The notes under the pieces were generated by a model. The model was not told where the DNA came from. It saw only the letters and a program-made list of their open reading frames with translations, and did not search any database. From Mactromeris polynyma (taxonomy: Eukaryota > Mollusca > Bivalvia > Venerida > Mactridae), in the NCBI GenBank assembly GCA_032209605.1, contig JASFXZ010000039.1:1984001-2048000 (forward strand): a stretch of 64,000 bases of DNA, in the 5' to 3' direction. The position numbers and the translations under genes are program-made. Positions 25,101 through 39,393 of the stretch are shown piece by piece. How positions within the stretch are numbered: position 1 is the first letter of the stretch; each line of letters starts with the position of its first letter.

Positions 25101-28100
25101 GGTTTTTCGTGAAATGCGTTACATGTAACCTATATAATTATGTGGCCTGTCCTAATAGAAATGCTGTCTCTGGAATACTGTAGGTATAGTGATCTATCGG
25201 TCATGTGTTCAGTCCTCAGATGATAAATATGTTGTTCGTGTGATCATTTTAAGGTGTGTTGTCTGTGATGATTTGACCTAACAAGAATACATTGTAAGTA
25301 AAAATGGATTCCAGTTCTCTGTTAACAGTTATTTGTGAAAAATGAAGTACATTTGAAAGTGTAATTGTATTTTTAATGATTACTTTGTTTGAGAATTGAC
25401 TTGGTAGTCCCCCTGAGTCCATTAGTGCAAAGGGGTCACAATTATAATATTACCAAATGTAGCTTATATACACCTTTACATTCTAAATGCTATATTGACG
25501 CCTTGAGCACAAATGCAGTACAAATCAACAATTCTGCTCAATAGTTCGCTAAACACTTGCAGCGTTCAACGATAGATAGAAAGAAAACGAAGCACTTAAG
25601 TAAATTGTTGTGATGCATAATGCATGTGGTAACTGTCAGCTCTATATCAAGTGTTAATGTCTTTATCCATATATAGATTTTCTATGAAATGTAGCATACT
25701 GTGCACAGTACTCTGGTACAACATTGCACAGAAATGAACCAATTAATAAGTGTTGACTTTGTTTTCTTAGCATGTGGTTTAGCTTTGAAGTTAAAGGAAG
25801 CTATTATATTCTCCCTGATGAGGGATCGCCGAGTGATCAGTGACGAGCATGCATTGACTCTGCGATTATTGTAATTCTCACTGTTTGATTGAAGATTTCA
25901 TTTGATTTTTGATCCACATTGTAAGAATTTAATATGACTGTTGTTGATCAGGTTGACTATAATATCGTGACTGCTTTAACGAACAACATTGCAAGATTGG
26001 CTCATGTCTGGTATGAAAACATATGTATAATTAAGCTTCAGTATAGTAGAGACTGTTTCATCTGTAATTAAATGAATGCAGTGCAATGGGTATGAACGTC
26101 TGTAACACTGAGCATACCATGTGTTTAGTTACAGTTAACTTGAGTGCATCACATTTTGTTTTACTAACATTCAATTGGATGAGGTTGTGGCACATAACCA
26201 ACTGACAGCGTTTAACATTGCTTGCAAAACTTCATGGGCTTACAGTTTTTCATTGTAATGGAACATTTCCGAAGGTATGCAAAGTGGTTGCCTTTACTGA
26301 ATGCTAAGCTGGCTCTAACCCACCATTCTATCATGCAATGGCCTGGTTTTAATTGTGCACTGAATTTGATATGATTGTTGAATACCCAATGAGAGTTTAT
26401 TGGAAGTGAAAAATGTTTTAACCAAAGGAATCCTGTAGTTGATTCCAGACAAGACAGTGACACTGAATTCACAATGTTTCATATTTCTCTATGTGCAATA
26501 TTTTCTTGCCAGTTTTTTAACCTACAGTACCAAATTATGTTATATTTGGCAGTTCTCTCTATTTTATTGCTAATAAATGGTTTATTGTCTACTGCTGGAA
26601 TTGATGTCAATAAAGATGTTTTTACAGATGTATATGAAATGGTTGTCTGGACCCATGCATAAAACAATGCTTTTTTCCAGTCAAAATTACAGATTTTTGT
26701 CTGTTCCATACATAGTACCTACATCTAATCAGAAACTGTTCTCTGAGACCGATCCTGTCAGAAATGTCAAACGCCATTTAGGAGGCCTTTTCTGAATAGA
26801 AATTGACAACTTAACAGCTGTAATAAATTGTTCTCTAAGTTTTTGGAACATTTAGTGACAAAACAAAAAGCTGCCTGCTCCAACTACTAAGTTAAAGAAG
26901 TCTCAATGTCATGTTTTATGTTCACCTTGTAGTCCTGACTTTAATGGTTCAAGACTTAAATATCAAAGATGTTTCAACGACTTTGTTTTGCTAGTGACGA
27001 AACATATTACGTTGTACACCCTAGGTGAATTATATACTACATTTTAAATAAATTTCGATCATATTTCTTCCCTCTACGTATAGGTGTAACGCCATTAGTT
27101 TGCATGACCATTCCAAGATAGCGCAAACAATTGAAGAAACATTGACATCATTCTAGGTAAACATTAAATTTAATCAGAAATTCTGTCCAAGATATGGCTT
27201 AATAAAGTTAGGCTGAGCATTCATGCAATTTGGTGTATTATCTGTTGAGTCATCTATAGACTAATTAAAGTTCAATTACTTCTTTCTTACTCTCATGTGA
27301 TTTCGACAATTTGTCATTAATGGTGTCCAGTAATTTATCACACACTCCTTTGGGCATACCACACTCATTCTGCCAAGGAATCAAATTGAACATGTGGTAA
27401 AAAACTGGAGGGTTAAGATTAAAGCAATCCTTAATATTGTGTTACTTCTGCCAACTATTGTCTCTTGTGAGATGATACTGTGCATTTCAAGGTTCGTACA
27501 TTTTGTTTTTTTGGAGCCATGATGAAGCTGGATTGGCTGTGTCTAAGCCACTGGGATAATGCTAGTATGTTAGTTCCAATTAGGTATGACATTATTCCAC
27601 ATCTTCATTCATTAACATGCACATTGCCCAATTATTGTTTGACAAATTGCTTTGTTGCAAATTGCTGTGGATGAGGTTTGTAATATTATTAATCAATGAG
27701 CAGAACTGCAAAACGTTTACGGACTATTGTTGATTTCCTATGTCCAATTTAATCTTTATAATTCAAAATGTTTTCTTCATTAATTTTAGTGCACATGCAA
27801 ACATTCTGAGAGACGCCACCATGTCTAAGTGGTCGTATGAGAAATCTGTATTCCACCATTTTAATAGCCGACATCATTTTCCCTAATATGGAAATGTTTA
27901 AGTCGTGTGGATTGCTTTATAAGTTGTTAAAATCGTTATGTACTCATCATAAGAGTCCGCTGAGATTTTTGTTGGTATTTATGTCATAATCAGAAATTAC
28001 ATAATCATAGGTATGTCTTCGCATCAATTTAGCCCAACTGGCCAGTATCATGCTCCTCTTGCCTTGAATTTGATTGTTCCATTGAGAGTCTATGTTACTG

Positions 28101-30872
28101 TATGAATATATGGCTACATGTCCAGAGAGAGAAGTGATGTCTAGTCTGCGGATGATTATTCCTATATTGTGATGGGCCATTACTGTCATCCGTGCTTACA
28201 GAAGATAGATGGCGGACTTCTCAAACTGATACGATAATGCTCCTTAGAAATGACTTCCAGTTGGGAAATGACATTTCAATAACAAACTGATAATTAATTG
28301 GACGACTATAAACTACTCTCCTCTTAAACAAACAGAAAGTAATATTTTAGGGAATCGGCTTTGATGGATCAATTTGTTTTTTCTCTTCAGTTGTTTTTGC
28401 GGAGTCTGTATGAAGACTTTTCAAGCTTAGGAATAAAAGTGCTCATATTCTCTGTAATTTTGTCATCAGTAGGTCAACAAATAAACAATAAATCGAGGGA
28501 ATGGAACTTAAGAATAATATTATGTGATCACTAAAGGATCAGGCTTTCTGAAGAAACCGCCGGGTTTGTACCAATGATGATTTTGCTGGGGTCAATAGAA
28601 TCAATATTATTTGAAAACTTTCCCTGGAGCCAAGATGATGTGAGGCTGTCACATTAATAACAACAGTCGTAAGACCATAGCACTGTGAGAGTTTGAAGAT
28701 CCACAAATGCCTTGGCCAGGAAAATGTTTTCTTACATAGTTTCTAATCAAGTACAAGATAGGAATACAATACTTGCACACTCTAACTCAATAATTGCTTA
28801 TATTGACATACCTTTTAACATTCACCGTATGTATATTGAATTAACAAAATGTGGTAAAAGTAGTCTTATTGAATCTCATGCTATGTCTTCATGTTACATT
28901 GTTCAGATTCAATCAACTTCTTTTCTCGTTCTGTTACTGAATCTTACCGGGAAATCTTGATGGAAAATTGAGTCGTTTCTTTGTCATCGTTACATGATCG
29001 TGGCATGGACAGTTTCAAGGACTTTGTCGATACTGGGATATTGGATCTCAAAGAAATCTGTAATCTATCGCTGTTTGTATGTTTTTCACTGATTAGCTGG
29101 TCGAGAAAATGTGATGGAAATCTAAATGAAGAAGCCATTAATGTCTATACCAGGCAGAAAGAGGCATTCTGAATGGAAATATCCAGCGACTTATTGAAAA
29201 ACTAAATACTCGGTCTGTAAACAGTAGAGAAAGAGAATAGGGATTACATAGAGATAGAAGATAAATGGTTATAAACTATTCACCTTGATGTGATAATGTG
29301 GTACACTGGTGAGATTGAATGTATATATTTCCTTTTGAATTGCTTTCTTCTTATTGGTCCCTGTATTTGAAGTCACAAAGTGTAGATTATCATGGACAGC
29401 AATGTGCTTGAACTTCAGTTATTCTTTACTGGATAACATCAAATACAATTGAATCCATAGGAGATAATTATACTGTGTAAACATTTTGCTTATGGATGTT
29501 CTGAACTGTATATGGTTAAATGAGCTGATCAAAAGGATGTGTCAGGATTTCCAACCAGCGCTTTGATTTGTCCTGCAATATGTTCTCCAAATGATCAAGG
29601 GGTAGAGAACAGTGACTTGAGATGCATAATCTGGAGTCAAAGACAACGTAAACCTCTCCCAAGCTTGAACTCGGAATGCTGTGACAGGGTGAAAGTAAAA
29701 GTTAGAAGAAATGTTATATTTTATGAAGAGAACTTCTCGTAAACTAATGCTTGGTACCAGAACCAATTGGAACCTGTTTAACTGATACAGACTTCACTTT
29801 CACATCTAAATACAGCAGTAATACCATCTGTCTTTCCTCCGTAAACCTAATTGTAGCGACATAAGTTCTGCAGTTAGTGCTGTTTCCCTGTAAGTGAATT
29901 TAAAAATTACTCAATTTTGTGACTAAATCGGGACACACAGCATCAGCGTTATTGACTACATAAACCTGTTCTCCATCAATAATAGAAGAGCGTCATTACT
30001 CTGTATACTCTAATGGTATTGTAGACATAGTTTCGTGTTATATTGTTGTTGTTGTTGTTTTTCCAAATCATCGAGCTAGTGAATTTAGTGAGCTACATTA
30101 ATGGGTTTTTCGGATGAGGACGCGAAATTGGTTATGTTTTAAAAAGCAGAACTGATCAGTCCCGAAAAACAACGCCCTATATTAGGAACTGGAATAATTT
30201 TGAATGCCGTGGTTTTCCATTATAATATAAGGTCCCTTGGGTATCCCAGATAATGAGTGTATTGAGATGGGCTGACATTTATCATTTTTCACTGTAATGA
30301 ATATCCAATGATAGGTTACTTCGCTGGATGCACACAGAATAGACTAGAATAGAAATGATCTGTTAATTCCATTTTCTTTGCCTTGGTAAGCATGACGTGA
30401 ATTTTAAAGAATTTATTACATTTGTTTCGTTGACTGAGAAATATATTTCCGGGAAGGCAGAAAGTAAATAATAGCTGTCTATTCTTTAGAGGTTTCTAAC
30501 TAAATTAGACTGGAAATAAGTTTATAGACGGTCCCACATTTTATTGGATTTTGAGCGAGTTTGAATCCTTAAAATGTATACACAGACAAAATAAATATAA
30601 TAATGTTATATGCCTTAGGGTATTGTGTGGTATTTGTTGCACATCTTTTATCAAATCCCTGATCATACTTTTTTGTCTAAAAATATTTACTGTCTTGAGC
30701 ATTATGTATGTTTTACCCTTTGATAGCAGAATAAAGTTTTTTTGTGATTTTCTATACAAGTATTTTTGTTAAAATCCATCAGGTGTACATCAAGAACACT
30801 AAAATAAGAAATTGTGAAATTTCGAAAATGTTCTTTGACAATAAAATCTTTGCTTTAATGCATACTGTACTT
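22127..30872. other. Non-coding DNA, no gene or repeat recognised
   Basis: No frame exceeds about 90 codons and none resembles a known protein. A short (GTT)n run lies near 30041-30060. Otherwise I see nothing nameable. Confidence 0.7.
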
Positions 30873-31144
30873 GATCTATTTAACGCTCCCACTCTATTAG
30901 AAGTGCGATCTATTTAACGATCCCACTCTATTAGAAGTGCGATCTATTTAACGCTCCCACTCTATTAGAAGTGCGATCTATTTAACGATCCCACTCTATT
31001 AGAAGTGCGATCTATTTAACGCTCCCACTCTATTAGAAGTGCGATCTATTTAACGATCCCACTCTATTAGAAGTGCGATCTATTTAACGCTCCCACTCTA
31101 TTAGAAGTGCGATCTATTTAACGATCCCACTCTATTAGAAGTGC
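30873..31144. repeat. 34-bp tandem repeat, eight copies in strict two-variant alternation
   Basis: Eight 34-bp units starting GATCTATTTAACG run head to tail. They are identical except for one base: units 1, 3, 5 and 7 carry CGCTCCC, while 2, 4, 6 and 8 carry CGATCCC. The true repeat is therefore a 68-bp dimer present four times. The array ends exactly at a unit boundary, before TCTGCTATTTTTGGG. No gene overlaps it. Confidence 0.97.
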
Positions 31145-31689
31145 GTCTGCTATTTTTGGGAATTTACTTGGCCAAGAAATAAAAATCAGATGATTAGAAG
31201 CAATTTCTCCACCAGTAAACCAGTTACATCAGCAGATATCACTCAAAAAAAAATGATGCAAAACTAGTCTAATCATTCTAAATAGCCAGTGGACTTTTCC
31301 TTACCCATAATTTACTAACCATATTTAATTATATTTGTATACCTATTATAATAGATATGACTTGGATCATGCAATCACACATGAAACATGCAGTGAGCTA
31401 TTATGTTTGCACCTTGCCCAGTAGTATTTATTACACAATTATAAAATGTGCATCATTGACAAAATTACCAACCCCAACAGTCAACCTTGGAAATTAAGAT
31501 GTAGCACCTTTAAAGTAGACGAGAAGAAAACTGCGTATTGCATCAAACATTGTGCCGACTTCTGTTAAAAATTCAAGACACAGCACCTTTGAAGTCTGCC
31601 AACAAATTTTTGATTTGTGACACTTTGTGCAGCATCCTCTGCTTTTATCTTGACTTAAGAGGTAAACATGCCTATGCACAACTGCTTTC

Positions 31690-31690
<1 letters not shown>

Positions 31691-31728
<38 letters not shown>

Positions 31729-31737
31729 GAGTGAGAA
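31691..31737. repeat. GA/TC microsatellite
   Basis: An almost pure (GA)n run within 31691-31725 is followed by two GTGAGA interruptions. The SERERERE and SLSLSL peptides in overlapping frames come from this. Confidence 0.97.
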
Positions 31738-33496
31738 ATAGATGACTGACATGCTTACAGATGCAATTGACAAGTAGATGTGTAAAACAATGTGGGCTGT
31801 ATTTAATAAATTTATCGTAATTAGCACATCTGGATATTGCATTGTCATTATTATTTTTTTTTTCATTTACCTAAAAGTATGTGATTTTTACAGCTTGAGT
31901 GAGGGCAATGGGAAAAATCAAAAATTGCCATTTTTTCGGACCCTTATATACATTAAGCAGGGTCGGCATTTTGTGGCATGCCAGGCACATCAAATAGGTC
32001 AAATATGGTACATATATTGATCACAAAGCTGTTGGATGACATTATGAAGACTTTAGAGATGGCTGCACCCATTGTATTTGGTTGGCATTTCTTGCTCAAC
32101 TTCTATATTCATTTTTATGAAATAATTGGGTGGAACTCAAGTGCTTGCCAATACATGGAAATATATTACATCATTGTAGCAGAAGTACAGGTTTTTTTCC
32201 TGATATATAGTTTTCAGTGAACCCAGGGTAGGACAATAACTTATCATATTTTTAAGAAACTGACAGATATTTCATTAGTGATGGATAATACCCTTTTCCC
32301 ACAAGACTGATAGCAATTTCTTGCTCCATGCATGTTTGAACTTCAATAGATAAATTAAGATAATTTTGTCATTTATTTACTCTCCTAAGATATCACCAAT
32401 TTTCTTTGATAATAATTTTTTCTCCTTTTTGAATCAATATATTACTGCATCTTAAAAATCTTGATTGATTTGTATGATGCACTCTTTACTATGGTAAATT
32501 GCCGAATGCCAGATTACGCAGAGCTTTCTCGGCAAACTCCTGTAAGTTTCTGAGATATTTCATGCAAATCAAATTTTGTTTTTCCTACAAATAATTGTGC
32601 TGCCATAACATAGGCATTGGATTCTCATCTGTGATGTTACTTGGGAATGTATCTCGAATGATGCTCGATTCTTCTACGGCTTTCTTGTTTGACAGATACA
32701 CCAAATTGGATGTACGCTACCGAGTATAGCTGCAGAGATGTATGGTAATTCGGACATAGATATGAGGAAATATTGAATATTTATGAAATATCTTTTGTCA
32801 TATCTGGAATGGATTGGTCTAATAGCTACGGGAATGCCACACGGCTTATTTCATCTTAGGAAAGGTTTACAGTTCCAATGTGTGCTATTGAATTTTATTA
32901 TTGAGTGAATTGTATGCATAAATAAGGCAATATCATTGACATTTTCATGTTTTTTATTCCCTATTGCTTTTCAGTTTATGAGGCATGAAGCAAAGTTAAT
33001 TTAAATAAATGCAACTAGGGTATAATTTGCCATCAAGATGACGATATGAAAAGAAATCAGCCTTTGTAGAGTTGCATGGTTGCCATCGAGGTAAACATGC
33101 AATTGCATCATGGTAAATAGAGTGGGCAATATGGGAAATGCACTTCCTGTAGCATACAGAAATTTGAGATGATTTATGGCTGCTTGTTCATTATAAGATT
33201 ATGGCAGGGAAATATTGTTTGGAAAGGCTCTGTATTAAGTTCCTAAATGAATGATAAAATGCTTAAGCTTCATCCTCATTATTGTACTTTTGTCAGGAAT
33301 ATTAATGCCATGTCCTTGGTTGTTAGCATTTAACTTGGATGAGATAAAGCAGTTACGGGCATGCTGTGTTTGGTTCAATGAAGCTTGCTATTTTTCCTCT
33401 CATACAATTATGAATTTTAAGCTATTATGATTTATAGTTCTCTAATAATGTATTGTTATTTACAGTGTTCGATTTTCAATATTGATGCAGCAATAC

Positions 33497-36400
33497 CTTC
33501 TTTCACTGTCTCTGACTGTGTTCCTTCACTGTCACTGGCTCTGTTCTCTCACTGTCTCTGGCTGTTGCCTTCAATGTCTCTGGCTATGTAAGAGTGACTG
33601 GCTATGTTCTTTCTTTACATGTGTCTATTTTCTGTCACTATCTCTAGATATGATCTTTCACTGTCTTTGACTGTGTTCCTTCACTGTCTCTGGCTGTGTT
33701 CCTTCACTGTCTCTGGCTGTGTTCCTTCACTGTCTCTGGCTGTGTTGCTTCACCGTCTCTGACTGTGTTCCTTCACTGTCTCTGACTGTGTTCCTTCACT
33801 GTCTCTGGCTGTGTTCCTTCACTGTCTCTGACTGCGTTGCTTCACCGTCTCAGGCTGTGTTCCTTCACCGTCTCTGGCTGTGTTCCTTCACCATCTCTGG
33901 CGGTGTTCCTTCACCATCTCTGGCGGTGTTGCTTCAACGACTCTGGCTGTGTTGCTTCACCGTCTCTGGCTGTGTTCCTTCACCGTCTCTGGCTGTGTTC
34001 CTTCACCATCTCTGGCTGTGTTCCTTCACCATCTTGGGCTGTGTTCCTTCACCATCTCTGGCTGTGTTGCTTCACCATCTCTGGATGTGTTCCTTCACCG
34101 TCTCTGGCTGTGTTGCTTCACCGTCTCTGGCTGTGTTCCTTCACCGTCTCTGGCTGTGTTCCTTCACGATCTCTGACTGTGTTCCTTGACCATCTCTGGC
34201 TGTGTTCCTTCACCGTCTCTGGCTGTGTTCCTTCACCATCTCTGACTGTGTTCCTTCACCGTCTCTGGCTGTGTTCCTTCACCGTCTCTGGCTGTGTTCC
34301 TTCACCATCTCTGGCTGTGTTCCTTCACCATCTCTGACTGTGTTCCTTCACCATCTCTGACTGTGTTCCTTCACCGTCTCTGGCTGTGTTCCTTCACCGT
34401 CTCTGGCTGTGTTCCTTCACCATCTCTGACTGTGTTCCTTCACCATCTCTGACTGTGTTCCTTCACCGTCTCTGGCTGTGTTCCTTCACCGTCTCTGGCT
34501 GTGTTCCTTCACCATCTCTGACTGTGTTCCTTCACTGTCTCTGACTGCGTTGCTTCACCGTCTCAGGCTGTGTTCCTTCACCATCTCTGGCTGTGTTCCT
34601 TCACTGTCTCTGACTGCGTTGCTTCACCGTCTCTGGCTGTGTTCCTTCACCATCTCTGGCTGTGTTCCTTCACTGTCTCTGACTGCGTTGCTTCACCGTC
34701 TCAGGCTGTGTTCCTTCACCGTCTCTGGCTGTGTTCCTTCTCCATCTCTTGCTGTGTTCCTTCACCGTCTCTGGCTGTGTTCTTTCACCGTCTCAGGCTG
34801 TGTTCCTTCACCATCTCTGACTGTGTTCCTTCACCGACTCTGGCTGTGTTCCTTCTCCATCTCTGGCTGTGTTTCTTCAACATCTCTGGATGTGTTCCTT
34901 CACCGACTCTGGCTGTGTTCCTTCACTGTCTCTAGCTGTGTTTCTTCAACATCTCTGGATGTTTTCTTCACCGTCTCAGGCTGTGTTCCTTCACTGTCTC
35001 TGGCTGTGTTCCTTCACCGTCTCTGGATGTGTTACTTTATTGTCTCTGGCTGTGTTTCTTCACTGTCACTGGCTGTGTTCCTTCTCTGTCTCTGGCTGTG
35101 TTCCTTCACCATCTCTGGCGGTGTTGCTTCAACGACTCTGGCTGTGTTCCTTCACTGTCTCTGGCTGTGTTGCTTCAATAACTCTGGCTGTGTTCCTTCA
35201 CTGTCTCTGGCTGTGTTGCTTCAATAACTCGGGCTGTGTTGCTTAAATAACTCTGGCTGTGTTCCTTCACTGTCTCTGGCTGTGTTGCTTCAATAACTCG
35301 GGCTGTGTTCCTTCACTGTCTCTGGCTGTGTTGCTTCAATAACTCTGACTGTGTTCCTTCACTGTCTCTGGCTGTGTTCCTTCTCTGTCTCTGGCTGTGT
35401 TCCTTCACTGTCTCTGGCTGTGTTGGTTCAATAACTCGGGCTGTGTTGCTTCAATAACTCTGGCTGTGTTCCTTCACTGTCTCTGGCTGTGTTGCTTCAA
35501 TAACTCTGGCTGTGTTCCTTCACTGTCTCTGGCTGTGTTGCTTCACTGTCACTGGCTCTGTTCTCTCACTGTCTCTGGCTGTTGCCTTCAATGTCTCTGG
35601 CTATGTAAGAGTGACTGGCTATGTTCTTTCTTTACATGTGTCTATTTTCTGTCACTATCTCTAGATATGATCTTTCACTGTCTTTGACTGTGTTCCTTCA
35701 CTGTCTCTGGCTGTGTTCCTTCACTGTCTCTGGCTGTGTTCCTTCACTGTCTCTGGCTGTGTTGCTTCACCGTCTCTGACTGTGTTCCTTCACTGTCTCT
35801 GGCTGTGTTGCTTCACCATCTCTGACTGTGTTCCTTCACTGTCTCTGGCTGTGTTCCTTCACTGTCTCTGACTGCGTTGCTTCACCGTCTCAGGCTGTGT
35901 TCCTTCACCGTCTCTGGCTGTGTTCCTTCACCATCTCTGGCGGTGTTCCTTCACCATCTCTGGCGGTGTTGCTTCAACGACTCTGGCTGTGTTGCTTCAC
36001 CGTCTCTGGCTGTGTTCCTTCACCGTCTCTGGCTGTGTTCCTTCACCATCTCTGGCTGTGTTCCTTCACCGTCTCTGGCTGTGTTCCTTCACCATCTCTG
36101 GCTGTGTTCCTTCACCATCTCTGGCTGTGTTCCTTCACCATCTTGGGCTGTGTTCCTTCACCATCTCTGGCTGTGTTGCTTCACCATCTCTGGATGTGTT
36201 CCTTCACCGTCTCTGGCTGTGTTGCTTCACCGTCTCTGGCTGTGTTCCTTCACCGTCTCAGGCTGTGTTCCTTCACCATCTCTGGCTGTGTTCCTTCACC
36301 GTCTCTGGCTGTGTTCCTTCACCGTCTCTGGCTGTGTTCCTTCACCGTCTCTGGCTGTGTTCCTTCACCATCTCTGGCTGTGTTCCTTCACCGTCTCTGG

Positions 36401-39393
36401 CTGTGTTCCTTCACCATCTCTGACTGTGTTCCTTCACCATCTCTGGCTGTGTTCCTTCACCGTCTCTGGCTGTGTTCCTTCACCATCTCTGACTGTGTTC
36501 CTTGACCATCTCTGGCTGTGTTCCTTCACCGTCTCTGGCTGTGTTCCTTCACCATCTCTGACTGTGTTCCTTCACCGTCTCTGGCTGTGTTCCTTCACCG
36601 TCTCTGGCTGTGTTCCTTCACCATCTCTGGCTGTGTTCCTTCACCATCTCTGACTGTGTTCCTTCACCATCTCTGACTGTGTTGCTTCACCGTCTCTGGC
36701 TGTGTTCCTTCACCATCTCTGACTGTGTTCCTTCACCGTCTCTGGCTGTGTTCCTTCACCGTCTCTGGCTGTGTTCCTTCACCATCTCTGACTGTGTTCC
36801 TTCACCGTCTCTGGCTGTGTTCCTTCACCATCTCTGACTGTGTTCCTTCACTGTCTCTGACTGCGTTGCTTCACCGTCTCAGGCTGTGTTCCTTCACCAT
36901 CTCTGGCTGTGTTCCTTCACTGTCTCTGACTGCGTTGCTTCACCGTCTCTGGCTGTGTTCCTTCACCATCTCTGGCTGTGTTCCTTCACTGTCTCTGACT
37001 GCGTTGCTTCACCGTCTCAGGCTGTGTTCCTTCACCGTCTCTGGCTGTGTTCCTTCTCCATCTCTGGCTGTGTTCCTTCACCGTCTCTGGATGTGTTCCT
37101 TCACTGTCTCTAGCTGTGTTCCTTCACCATCTCTGGCTGTGTTCCTTCACCGTCTCTGGATGTGTTCCTTCACCGTCTCTGGCTGTGTTCCTTCTCCATC
37201 TCTGGCTGTGTTCCTTCACCGTCTCAGGCTGTGTTCCTTCACTGTCTCTAGCTGTGTTCCTTCACCATCTCTGACTGTGTTCCTTCACCGTCTCTGGCTG
37301 TGTTCTTTCACCGTCTCAGGCTGTGTTCCTTCTCCATCTCTGGCTGTGTTCCTTCTCCATCTCTGGCTGTGTTCCTTCACCGTCTCTGGCTGTGTTCCTT
37401 CACCATCTCTGGCTGTGTTCCTTCACCGTCTCTGGCTGTGTTCCTTCACCATCTCTGGCTGTGTTCCTTCACTGTCTCTGGCTGTGTTCCTTCACCATCT
37501 CTGGCTGTGTTCCTTCACCGTCTCTGGCTGTGTTCCTTCACCATCTCTGGCTGTGTTCCTTCACCATCTCTGGCTGTGTTCCTTCTCCATCTCTGGCTGT
37601 GTTCCTTCTCCATCTCTGGCTGTGTTCCTTCTCCATCTCTGGCTGTGTTCCTTCACCGTCTCTGGCTGTGTTCCTTCACCATCTCTGACTGTGTTCCTTC
37701 ACCATCTCTGACTGTGTTCCTTCACCGTCTCTGGCTGTGTTCCTTCACCGTCTCTGGCTGTGTTCCTTCACCATCTCTGACTGTGTTCCTTCACTGTCTC
37801 TGACTGCGTTGCTTCACCGTCTCAGGCTGTGTTCCTTCACCATCTCTGGCTGTGTTCCTTCACTGTCTCTGACTGCGTTGCTTCACCGTCTCTGGCTGTG
37901 TTCCTTCACCATCTCTGGCTGTGTTCCTTCACTGTCTCTGACTGCGTTGCTTCACCGTCTCAGGCTGTGTTCCTTCACCGTCTCTGGCTGTGTTCCTTCT
38001 CCATCTCTGGCTGTGTTCCTTCACCGTCTCTGGCTGTGTTCTTTCACCGTCTCAGGCTGTGTTCCTTCACCGACTCTGGCTGTGTTCCTTCACTGTCTCT
38101 AGCTGTGTTTCTTCAACATCTCTGGATGTGTTCCTTCACCGTCTCAGGCTGTGTTCCTTCACTGTCTCTGGCTGTGTTCCTTCACCATCTCTGGATGTGT
38201 TACTTTATTGTCTCAGGCTGTGTTCCTTCACTGTCTCTGGCTGTGTTCCTTCACCATCTCTGGATGTGTTACTTTATTGTCTCTGGCTGTGTTTCTTCAC
38301 TGTCTCTGGCTGTGTTCCTTCTCTGTCTCTGGCTGTGTTCCTTCACCATCTCTGGCGGTGTTGCTTCAACGACTCTGGCTGTGTTCCTTCACTGTCTCTG
38401 GCTGTGTTGCTTCAATAACTCTGGCTGTGTTCCTTCACTGTCTCTGGCTGTGTTGCTTCAATAACTCGGGCTGTGTTGCTTAAATAACTCTGGCTGTGTT
38501 CCTTCACTGTCTCTGGCTGTGTTGCTTCAATAACTCGGGCTGTGTTCCTTCACTGTCTCTGGCTGTGTTGCTTCAATAACTCTGACTGTGTTCCTTCACT
38601 GTCTCTGGCTGTGTTCCTTCTCTGTCTCTGGCTGTGTTCCTTCACTGTCTCTGGCTGTGTTGGTTCAATAACTCGGGCTGTGTTGCTTCAATAACTCTGG
38701 CTGTGTTCCTTCACTGTCTCTGGCTGTGTTGCTTCAATAACTCTGGCTGTGTTCCTTCACTGTCTCTGGCTGTGTTGCTTCAATAACTCGAGCTGTGTTG
38801 CTTCAATAACTCTGGCTGTGTTCCTTCACTGTCTCTGGCTGTGTTGCTTCAATAACTCTGGCTGTGTTCCTTCACTGTCTCTGGATGGTTGCTTCAATAA
38901 CTCGAGCTGTGTTGCTTCAATAACTCTGGCTGTGTTCCTTCACTGTCTCTGGATGGTTGCTTCAATAACTCTGGCTGTGTTCCTTCACTGTCTCTGGCTG
39001 TGTTGCTTCAATAACTCTGGCTGTGTTCCTTCACTGTCTCTGGATGGTTGCTTCAATAACTCGGGCTGTGTTGCTTCAATAACTCTGGCTGTGTTCCTTC
39101 ACTGTCTCTGGCTGTGTTCCTTCACTGTCTCTGGCTGTGTTGCTTCAATAACTCTGGCTGTGTTCCTTCACTGTCTCTGGATGGTTGCTTCAATAACTCG
39201 AGCTGTGTTCCTTTACTGTCTCTGGCTGTGTTGCTTCAATAACTCTGACTGTGTTCCTTTACTGTCTCTGGATGGTTGCTTCAATAACTCGAGCTGTGTT
39301 GCTTCAATAACTCTGGCTGTGTTGCTTCATCGTCTCTGGCTGTGTTGCTTCACTGTCTCTGGCTGTGTTGCTTCAATGTCTGTGGCTGTATTC
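33497..39393. repeat. 5.9-kb tandem array of a 23-bp unit (minisatellite with higher-order structure)
   Basis: About 250 copies of a 23-bp unit, usually beginning CTGTGTTCCTTCACC and ending TCTCTGG, fill this interval almost without interruption. Variants include a C/T change (CACCGTC, CACTGTC), CACCATC, TGCTTC for TTCCTTC, and toward the right a CTTCAATAACTC form. Copies are non-randomly arranged. An unusual degenerate stretch with TATGTAAGAGTGACTGG and TTTCTTTACATGTG occurs at 33531-33680 and again at 35548-35697, a 2017-bp offset. A pattern with TGACTGCGTTGCTTC recurs at 34541, 36857 and 37800. The right-edge pattern with GCTTAAATAACTC occurs at 35241 and 38478. Because 23 is not a multiple of 3 and the common unit has no stop on the + strand, long open frames (up to about 328 codons) appear in all three + frames. 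The - strand has a TGA in the common unit. I regard it as non-coding. Confidence 0.97.

Noticed and set aside
30873..31144. CRISPR array
   Set aside because: The 34-bp units are contiguous with no unique spacers, and the context is a eukaryotic genome.
36725..37711. 328-codon + frame (Cys/Leu-rich repeat protein)
   Set aside because: It lies in the 23-bp tandem array where all three + frames are open. It is explained by unit composition, with no start context, splice signals or domain.
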